From Planctomycetales bacterium (GTDB taxonomy: Bacteria > Planctomycetota > Planctomycetia > Planctomycetales > Planctomycetaceae), in contig JAGVKR010000797.1 of NCBI GenBank assembly GCA_020050375.1, positions 1-5,244 of the forward strand: DNA of 5,244 nucleotides. The letters run 5' to 3'. Below, piece by piece: positions 1 through 5,244 of the stretch (within the stretch, counting starts at the first letter, position 1; every line of letters starts with the position of its first letter). The notes under the pieces were generated by a model, which was given only the letters and a program-made list of their open reading frames with translations, had not been told where the DNA came from and ran no database searches. A program made the position numbers and the translations under genes.

Positions 1-564
1 CTCAACGATCCGTTTGTGCGATTCCTGTCGCAGGCACTCGCCGAACGGCTCCTCGAAAGACCCGACCTCGACGCGGCCGGTCGCGTGGAATGGGCTTATT
101 GGCTGACGCTCGGCCGGCGTCCGCACACGAACGAGGTCGAGCGGGCGATCAGTTACATTGCCGACTACGAAGAATCGCTGCGCGAGTTGATTGCTCTGGC
201 GGCGGCTGACTCCCAACCAACCGAAGATGCGGCAGGCTCTCCCGAAAATGCGGCGACAGTCGCCGCCGTAGCCATTGGTGATGGCACAAAGGTTGATACG
301 GGAGCAGCGACGACAGAATCCAAGCCGGCGGTTTCGGGCGGGGCACAACCTCAAGTGGCGGCCGCCGAGAAGAAAAAGCCGGCTGCGAAGAAGAATGCCG
401 CCAAAAAGAAACCTGCGGCTCAGCCGGCCAATCCCGACGATCCGGTGGCGGGTGAAGAGGCTGCGGACGAACGACCGACGCTGCCGGCAGATCGGCGGAC
501 CGCCGCGTGGGCGAGTTTTTGTCAGGCGCTGCTCGGCTCGGCCGAGTTCCGCTATTTGCAGTAG
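1..564 (+). CDS. DUF1549/DUF1553 (PSD1-type) domain protein, C-terminal part
   Basis: This is the 3' end of a gene that begins left of the window; 187 residues are visible in frame 1, ending at TAG 562-564. The opening residues LNDPF, then ALAERLL and RVEWAYWLTLGRRP, fit the helical end of DUF1553 as I know it from planctomycete proteins that carry PSCyt1, DUF1549 and DUF1553 domains. The last residues, WASFCQALLGSAEFRYL, match the family's typical closing motif. These proteins are thought to be exported and often haem-linked, but their activity is unknown. Between the two conserved parts (residues about 68-166) lies a low-complexity stretch rich in Ala, Pro, Glu and Lys, with the block KKKPAA occurring twice; family members I know have only a short linker here. 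A DUF1501 gene follows 44 bases downstream, the usual partner. The family call is by motif recognition; the N-terminal domains are outside the window. Confidence 0.85.
   Translation, partial: LNDPFVRFLSQALAERLLERPDLDAAGRVEWAYWLTLGRRPHTNEVERAISYIADYEESLRELIALAAADSQPTEDAAGSPENAATVAAVAIGDGTKVDTGAATTESKPAVSGGAQPQVAAAEKKKPAAKKNAAKKKPAAQPANPDDPVAGEEAADERPTLPADRRTAAWASFCQALLGSAEFRYLQ
202..495 (+). other. Low-complexity Ala/Lys/Pro-rich coding insert in the DUF1553 protein
   Basis: About 98 codons between the conserved helix ending in RELIALAA and the closing WASFCQALL motif encode mostly Ala, Pro, Gly, Glu, Thr and Lys. The basic core at 367-420 reads EKKKPAAKKNAAKKKPAA and resembles histone-H1-like or linker-type disordered tails. 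The reading frame is kept throughout, so this is an in-frame expansion and not a frameshift. The function is unknown; a flexible linker is the simplest reading. Confidence 0.7.
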
Positions 565-595
565 GGCGAGAGCAGTTACGCGATTCGATCTGTTC

Positions 596-601
596 GAAGG
601 A
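596..601 (+). promoter_or_regulatory. Ribosome binding site of the DUF1501 gene
   Basis: GAAGGA sits 7 bases before the ATG at 609. It supports that start over an upstream in-frame start at 507, which would overlap the DUF1553 gene by 58 bases and place 34 atypical residues before the signal peptide. Confidence 0.6.
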
Positions 602-608
602 CAAGCCG

Positions 609-2015
609 ATGTGGAACTCCAGGTTGTTGTCACCCCAGTTGAACGGTTTGGTCTCCCGCCGGCACGCTTTGAAAACAGCCGGGGCCGGTTTCGGTTATCT
701 GGCGCTGGCCGGCCTGCTCGGCGAGAATGCCGCGCGGTCGCTCGCGGGTTCGCGTGACGAAGCGGGTTCGTTGGCGCCATTGCGTCCCAAGCTTCCGCAT
801 TTTGCCGTCAAGGCGAAGCGGATCATCTTCCTCTTCATGGAAGGGGCCACCTCCCAGATGGACACCTGGGAGTACAAGCCACAGCTCCAGCAGGACGGCG
901 GGAAGGTCGGCCCGGGCGGCGGGATACTCACTGCCTCGAAATTCAAATTCGGTCAGTACGGTCAAAGCGGCGCCTGGATCTCGGAGCTCTATCCGAACAT
1001 GACCAGGCACGCCGACAAGCTGTGCTTCATCCGCGGTCTCCACACCGACACGCCGGCGCATCCGCAGGCGGTGATCCAGCTTCATACCGGCACGGCGATC
1101 GCATCACTGACGCGCCCGTCGATGGGGGCCTGGCTGATGTACGGCCTGGGGACAGAGAACCAGGATCTGCCCGGGTACATCAGCGTCAATCCGCCGGCGA
1201 ATTTCGGCGGGGCGGTGAATTACGGCAGCGCATTCCTGCCGGCGCATTTCCAGGGGACGCGGATCAACGACCGCGGTCAGCTCCCGAATCTTAAGGCCCA
1301 GACCGTTTCGGCGCTGCAGCGGAAGCAGCTCGATCTCGTGCAAACGATGAACCGCGAGCTGGCGAGCCGGCCCGGCGCGCCCGACCAGCTCGACGGAGTG
1401 ATCCAGTCGTACGAGCTCGCGTTTCGCATGCAGGACAAGATCCCTGAGCTTCTCGACATTTCCAAAGAGCCGCAGGCGGTCCGCGAAGCGTACGGCGTGA
1501 AACCGGGGCCGGCGGGGAGCTTCGCCCGGCAGTGCCTGATGGCTCGCCGGTTGAGCGAAGCGGGCGTGCGATTCGTCGAGATCTGCCAGTCGGGGTGGGA
1601 CCATCACAACCATCTGCATCAGGGGCTGATCAACAACTGCGCGATGACCGACCAGCCGACCGCCGCCTTGCTCAGCGAACTCGAACAGCGCGGGCTGCTC
1701 GAAGAAACGCTGGTGCTGTTCGGGAGCGAGTTCGGCCGCATGCCGACCGCGCAGGGCCCCGACGGCCGCGACCACAACATCACCGGCTATCCGATGTGGC
1801 TGGCGGGAGCGGGAATCAAGCCGGGGTTTTCGTACGGCGCGACCGACGAATACGGCCTGCATGCGATCGAAGGACGGATGCACACGACCGACCTGCATGC
1901 GACGCTGTTGGCCCTGATGGGGCTCCATCACGAGCAACTGACATATCAATACGCCGGCCGCGCCTTCCGCCTGACCGACGTGGCGGGGAACGTGGTCCAC
2001 GAGATCATGGCGTGA
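609..2015 (+). CDS. DUF1501 family protein with Tat signal
   Basis: Complete gene of 468 residues, the usual size for the family. DUF1501 proteins have the alkaline phosphatase/sulfatase-like fold, and their substrate is not known. The N-terminus has SRRHALK (residues 16-22) followed by a hydrophobic stretch (about 23-38), a twin-arginine signal, so export across the cytoplasmic membrane is expected. Family motifs in order: IIFLFMEGATSQMDTW (72-87), IRGLHTDTPAHPQAVIQLHTG (about 141-161), RPSMGAWLMYGLG (169-181), FARQCLMARRL (305-315), GWDHHNHLHQGL (329-340), FGSEFGRMPT (371-380), GRDHN (386-390), HTTDLHATLLALMG (425-438) and LTYQYAGRAFRLTDV (444-458). The Asp/His clusters GWDHH, EFGR and GRDHN are the likely metal-site residues by analogy with the fold. 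It follows the DUF1553 gene by 44 bases, so the two are probably co-transcribed; no promoter is evident in the gap. The start at 609 is chosen from the Shine-Dalgarno and the signal peptide position. Confidence 0.93.
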   Translation: MWNSRLLSPQLNGLVSRRHALKTAGAGFGYLALAGLLGENAARSLAGSRDEAGSLAPLRPKLPHFAVKAKRIIFLFMEGATSQMDTWEYKPQLQQDGGKVGPGGGILTASKFKFGQYGQSGAWISELYPNMTRHADKLCFIRGLHTDTPAHPQAVIQLHTGTAIASLTRPSMGAWLMYGLGTENQDLPGYISVNPPANFGGAVNYGSAFLPAHFQGTRINDRGQLPNLKAQTVSALQRKQLDLVQTMNRELASRPGAPDQLDGVIQSYELAFRMQDKIPELLDISKEPQAVREAYGVKPGPAGSFARQCLMARRLSEAGVRFVEICQSGWDHHNHLHQGLINNCAMTDQPTAALLSELEQRGLLEETLVLFGSEFGRMPTAQGPDGRDHNITGYPMWLAGAGIKPGFSYGATDEYGLHAIEGRMHTTDLHATLLALMGLHHEQLTYQYAGRAFRLTDVAGNVVHEIMA

Positions 2016-2026
2016 CGGGCGGCTCG

Positions 2027-2059
2027 AACGCTCGAGGACGACGAACATTCTCGATCGTT
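2027..2059 (+). terminator. Possible terminator hairpin after the DUF1501 gene
   Basis: Arms AACGCTCGAG (2027-2036) and CTCGATCGTT (2050-2059) pair over nine positions with one C/T mismatch around a 13-base loop, 11 bases after the DUF1501 stop. Only a short TTT (2058-2060) follows, so it is a weak intrinsic terminator at best. Confidence 0.3.
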
Positions 2060-2076
2060 TCCCGCCGGTCGTGATG

Positions 2077-2099
2077 GAGCCAGGCCGTGCCGGCTGCTC
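2077..2099 (-). terminator. Possible bulged hairpin after the small ORF
   Basis: On the minus strand GAGCAGCCG pairs with CGGCCTGGCTC through nine base pairs with two single-base bulges and a GCA loop, starting 2 bases past the stop of the 75-residue ORF. There is no T-run after it. Its position between convergent genes is the main argument that it terminates transcription. Confidence 0.3.
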
Positions 2100-2101
2100 T
2101 C

Positions 2102-2329
2102 TCAATTGTGAACCAGCGAACCGTTCACGGGTTGCAGGCTGACGTTCGTGAGCCCCTTTCGCACTTCGCGCACGATTTCGTCGATTTGAAACGACTTGAG
2201 AAGGTAGGGGGCTTTTTCCAGCTTCGCCCGCCATTCGGTGAGGACCTTCTGCTTGCCCGATTCCTTGATCGCCTGATTGGATTCTTCGATCATCTGTTGG
2301 ATGGGCGCGAGCCAGTCTTGCAGAATCAT
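2102..2329 (-). CDS. Small hypothetical protein, 75 residues
   Basis: I do not recognise this protein. It starts MILQDWLAPIQQMIEESNQ and ends QPVNGSLVHN. It has no signal peptide, membrane segment or cysteines. It is rich in Lys, Glu and Gln with regularly spaced hydrophobic residues, consistent with two or three amphipathic helices (about residues 5-42 and 48-58), so a small soluble cytoplasmic protein is likely. Coding is supported by a very good Shine-Dalgarno (GAGGAA, 6 bases before ATG), mostly G/C third positions and a sensible composition. The frame stays open upstream to an ATG at 2440, but that extension (37 residues, GRGRAPLEEQPPTNSEEF and the like) crosses a strong inverted repeat and looks non-coding, so I prefer the start at 2329. 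It faces the DUF1501 gene convergently and lies 324 bases downstream of typA on the same strand, with no clear promoter of its own. Confidence 0.6.
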   Translation of the reverse strand: MILQDWLAPIQQMIEESNQAIKESGKQKVLTEWRAKLEKAPYLLKSFQIDEIVREVRKGLTNVSLQPVNGSLVHN

Positions 2330-2335
2330 CGCGAA

Positions 2336-2341
2336 TTCCTC
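2336..2341 (-). promoter_or_regulatory. Ribosome binding site of the small ORF
   Basis: On the minus strand GAGGAA stands 6 bases before the ATG at 2329. It is the strongest Shine-Dalgarno in the window and decides the start of the 75-residue ORF. Confidence 0.6.
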
Positions 2342-2392
2342 GGAGTTTGTAGGGGGTTGTTCCTCGAGCGGAGCTCGGCCGCGCCCCGGATG

Positions 2393-2430
2393 ACAACGTG
2401 AAAATGCGGCTTCAGAACCGCATACGTTGT
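2393..2430. repeat. Long imperfect inverted repeat, terminator-like on the minus strand
   Basis: Outer arms ACAACGT (2393-2399) and ACGTTGT (2424-2430) and inner arms ATGCGG (2404-2409) and CCGCAT (2418-2423) are both perfect, separated on one side only by GAAA. The inner stem extends by two A-T pairs past a bulged C, leaving a CAG loop. Read on the minus strand, the inner hairpin is followed by TTTT (2404-2401), so it could act as a weak intrinsic terminator for transcripts coming from typA. The asymmetric outer arms suggest a larger RNA stem or a repeat element. Confidence 0.55.
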
Positions 2431-2431
2431 A

Positions 2432-2452
2432 TTTCGTCACATTCGGACGAAA
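2432..2452. repeat. Perfect 7-bp inverted repeat
   Basis: TTTCGTC (2432-2438) and GACGAAA (2446-2452) are perfect complements around a 7-base loop, one base away from the repeat at 2393-2430. The two together form a tandem stem-loop unit of about 60 bases. Confidence 0.5.
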
Positions 2453-2476
2453 CCATCAACAACGGTCGCGCAGCCT

Positions 2477-2496
2477 CTTCCCGTTGAAACGGAAAG
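2477..2496. repeat. Hairpin with one mismatch
   Basis: CTTCCCGT (2477-2484) pairs with ACGGAAAG (2489-2496) except for one C/A mismatch, with a TGAA tetraloop. It is part of the hairpin series between typA and the small ORF. Confidence 0.4.
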
Positions 2497-2589
2497 CGCG
2501 CGAAACCGGTGGATCGCGTGAAATTTGTCACGTCGACGGGATCTTTCGTCGGGACAATTCCGAACCCGATGAAAGCAACCGGCTCAATG

Positions 2590-2613
2590 GCGAGCGCTTC
2601 AACTGCCGCTCGC
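2590..2613. repeat. Perfect 7-bp inverted repeat
   Basis: GCGAGCG (2590-2596) and CGCTCGC (2607-2613) are perfect complements with a 10-base loop, 41 bases past the typA stop. It is GC-rich, so chance is more plausible than for the AT-containing repeats, but it lies directly beside the palindrome at 2616-2630. Confidence 0.4.
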
Positions 2614-2615
2614 GC

Positions 2616-2630
2616 GGCGTGCGGCACGCC
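2616..2630 (-). terminator. Possible typA terminator hairpin without T-run
   Basis: On the minus strand GGCGTG and CACGCC pair perfectly around a CCG loop, 23 bases after the typA stop codon. No run of T follows, so it would be an atypical terminator or a 3'-end stabilising hairpin. Its position right after the gene is the main support. Confidence 0.35.
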
Positions 2631-2653
2631 GATCAAACGACGTCGCAAACTCG

Positions 2654-4483
<1,830 letters not shown>

Positions 4484-4532
4484 GATTTCTCGAACGGAGG
4501 TAGAGCAGGATCGGGAAGGAAGGACTCGGGGA

Positions 4533-4559
4533 TCGCTCAGCCGAGGAGCGGATGAGCGA
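4533..4559 (-). repeat. Perfect 7-bp inverted repeat near the typA start
   Basis: TCGCTCA (4533-4539) and TGAGCGA (4553-4559) are exact complements with a 13-base loop, 50 bases before the typA start codon. It is the last of four inverted repeats in the inferred leader. Confidence 0.45.
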
Positions 4560-4586
4560 GGCGCGGGAAATTGACTGGAAAGCGCA

Positions 4587-4638
4587 GAACTCTCGTTAGC
4601 CGAGCCGGTCCGGAGGACGGTAGTACGGGCGAGAGTTC
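4587..4638 (-). repeat. Perfect 9-bp inverted repeat with a nested hairpin
   Basis: GAACTCTCG (4587-4595) and CGAGAGTTC (4630-4638) are exact complements 34 bases apart. Inside, GTCC-GGA-GGAC (4608-4618) forms a second hairpin that extends by two pairs past a bulged G, and CTCG-TTAGC-CGAG (4592-4604) gives a competing stem. This is the strongest inverted repeat of the typA leader. It could be a structured RNA element or a REP-like intergenic repeat. Confidence 0.6.
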
Positions 4639-4702
4639 ATGGCCATTTCACCGCAAGACGCTGATTGGATATTGCCGGGGCCGGTCAACCATAAGTCCCT
4701 GT

Positions 4703-4726
4703 GAATGAACCCATTGGGGCTCATTC
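4703..4726 (-). repeat. Hairpin in the typA leader
   Basis: GAATGA (4703-4708) and TCATTC (4721-4726) are perfect complements. After one A/C mismatch, CCC and GGG extend the stem to a 4-base loop. No T-run follows on either strand, so it is probably a leader structure and not a terminator. Confidence 0.5.
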
Positions 4727-4741
4727 GAGGGGGCCGCACCA

Positions 4742-4771
4742 CCGTCGCGGATCAGCGCGCTCCGCCGATGG
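4742..4771 (-). repeat. Imperfect inverted repeat near the inferred transcript 5' end
   Basis: CCGTCGCGGA (4742-4751) faces TCCGCCGATGG (4761-4771). Nine pairs form with one mismatch and one bulged base around a 9-base loop. It begins about 11 nt into the predicted typA leader. Confidence 0.45.
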
Positions 4772-4788
4772 ATTAAAATCGTCTCAGC

Positions 4789-4817
4789 ATCATAGGCCGC
4801 AACGAAAAATATGTCAA
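4789..4817 (-). promoter_or_regulatory. Sigma-70 type promoter for typA
   Basis: On the minus strand a perfect -35 TTGACA (4817-4812), a 17-base spacer and a -10 TATGAT (4794-4789, five of six consensus bases) are present, with an AT-rich spacer start (TATTTTT). The predicted start is near 4783-4782. It lies 18 bases after the stop codon of the AAA+ gene and points toward typA, the next gene on that strand. Confidence 0.75.
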
Positions 4818-4835
4818 TAGGTTAGGGTGTTTGCG

Positions 4836-5244
4836 TCATCCGTACTTGGCCTGCCCCGACTTTCGCACGCGGTTGATCCGGTTGTGGCAGTGCAGTCCGT
4901 CGAGGATCAGCTCGGCGACGCTCGCCGAGAGGTCGGCGGCGAAGGGGCCCTTCGACAATTCGGGCTCAAGGCCGGCCGCGACTTGTGCGACCTGTTTCGG
5001 AAAATCGCGGATGGCCCCCAACCGGTCGGCATATTGCCCCGCCGGGAGACGGTCGCCGACTTCGATCGCGTTGCCCGCTTCGAAGTATTCGACGACGTTC
5101 TTGAAGGCGCCCGGCTTCAAATGCTGGTCGAACACGTTCTTGACCGCTTCGTCGACGATCCGCGCGATGAGCTTGTCCTCCTGGCCCGACTCTTCGGTCA
5201 TGTTCAGCTCCAGCTTGCCGCGCGTGCTGGCGGCCAGGCACGCC
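4836..5244 (-). CDS. Magnesium-chelatase-like AAA+ ATPase, C-terminal fragment
   Basis: The visible 135 residues are the 3' end of a gene that starts right of the window; the frame stays open to the edge and ends at TGA 4838-4836. The sequence STRGKLELNM, then KLIARIVDEAVKNVFDQH, VVEYFEAGNAIEVGDRLP, and the end ILDGLHCHNRINR...KYG resemble, from memory, the C-terminal helical region of bacterial proteins annotated as magnesium chelatase (ChlI/BchI-like) or MoxR-type AAA+ ATPases, in which EVGD.LP and a final GL...NRI pattern recur. The Walker A and B motifs would lie upstream and cannot be seen. In non-photosynthetic bacteria such proteins often work with a von Willebrand factor A protein and are not tied to chlorophyll synthesis; no such partner follows here. 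The typA promoter begins 18 bases after its stop, and no terminator is visible between them. An internal ATG at 5201 exists but the match continues upstream of it. Confidence 0.7.
   Translation of the reverse strand, partial: ACLAASTRGKLELNMTEESGQEDKLIARIVDEAVKNVFDQHLKPGAFKNVVEYFEAGNAIEVGDRLPAGQYADRLGAIRDFPKQVAQVAAGLEPELSKGPFAADLSASVAELILDGLHCHNRINRVRKSGQAKYG

Larger units (their letters stand above)
2330..2653. other. Intergenic stretch rich in inverted repeats
   Basis: There is no convincing gene in these 324 bases. They contain six inverted repeats: 2393-2430, 2432-2452, 2477-2496, 2517-2532, 2590-2613 and 2616-2630. Because typA and the small ORF both read on the minus strand, the region could be the typA 3' untranslated region and terminator, the leader of the small gene, or a separate small RNA. 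A minus-strand reading frame (2412-2648, TTG start only) and a plus-strand frame (2509-2709) are open here, but neither has a good start or recognisable sequence. Confidence 0.6.
4484..4835 (-). other. Intergenic region holding the typA promoter and an inferred structured leader
   Basis: These 352 bases separate the AAA+ gene from typA on the same strand. They contain a promoter (4789-4817) and, downstream of it, inverted repeats at 4742-4771, 4703-4726, 4587-4638 and 4533-4559. Transcription from the promoter would start near 4782 and give an untranslated leader of about 299 nt. Two very short ORFs, 4692-4648 and 4646-4596 on the minus strand, lie within it. I see no tRNA, known riboswitch class or longer gene here. 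Confidence 0.6.

Noticed and set aside
507..608. Longer N-terminus for the DUF1501 protein starting at 507
   Set aside because: It would overlap the conserved end of the DUF1553 gene and bury the Tat signal 34 residues deeper; the ATG at 609 has a good Shine-Dalgarno.
1104..2396. 430-codon open frame on the minus strand opposite the DUF1501 gene
   Set aside because: Antisense shadow of a clear DUF1501 gene, and it also runs through the convergent gap and the small ORF; no recognisable domain.
2087..2401. 104-codon plus-strand frame overlapping the small ORF
   Set aside because: No ribosome binding site and no family resemblance; the minus-strand ORF has a strong Shine-Dalgarno and better composition.
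2412..2648. 78-codon minus-strand frame just after typA
   Set aside because: Only a TTG start without a clear ribosome site, no recognised motif, and it runs through the hairpin series. A decayed gene fragment cannot be excluded, but I cannot support it.
4552..4599. 15-codon plus-strand ORF with a GGAG before its ATG
   Set aside because: Very short, opposite the inferred typA leader, and there is no promoter or conservation evidence.
4703..4726. Intrinsic terminator of the AAA+ gene
   Set aside because: The hairpin is good, but no T-run follows on the minus strand, and it lies downstream of the typA promoter, where it would block typA.

Overview
The window looks like a piece of a planctomycete chromosome (phylum Planctomycetota, possibly Pirellulales-like; the order is a guess). 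The main reason is the adjacent pair at the left end: the C-terminus of a DUF1549/DUF1553 (PSD1-type) protein followed by a complete DUF1501 protein with a twin-arginine signal. This pairing is expanded in planctomycetes and uncommon elsewhere. The sequence is GC-rich with GC-rich third codon positions, which also produces long meaningless antisense ORFs opposite the real genes.

Layout. Positions 1-564 (+) hold the 3' end of the DUF1553 gene. It carries an Ala/Lys/Pro-rich stretch just before its final conserved motif. Positions 609-2015 (+) hold the DUF1501 gene, probably in the same operon (44 bases between the genes). An 86-base convergent gap with two imperfect hairpins follows. Positions 2102-2329 (-) hold a 75-residue ORF of unknown function with a strong ribosome binding site. 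Positions 2330-2653 contain no convincing gene but have a dense series of inverted repeats. Positions 2654-4483 (-) encode the ribosome-associated GTPase TypA/BipA, complete and intact. Positions 4484-4835 are non-coding: a near-consensus sigma-70 promoter pointing at typA, an inferred leader of about 300 nt with four inverted repeats, and two tiny possible upstream ORFs. Positions 4836-5244 (-) are the C-terminal end of a magnesium-chelatase-like AAA+ ATPase that runs off the right edge.

How the genes relate. The two left-hand genes probably act together in the cell envelope or export pathway, but their biochemical role is not established. typA appears to be its own transcription unit, because its promoter starts about 18 bases after the stop of the AAA+ gene. 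I see no CRISPR array, transposase, tRNA or rRNA, and no clear new multi-gene system. The most interesting signals are non-coding: the structured typA leader, and the hairpin cluster between typA and the small gene.
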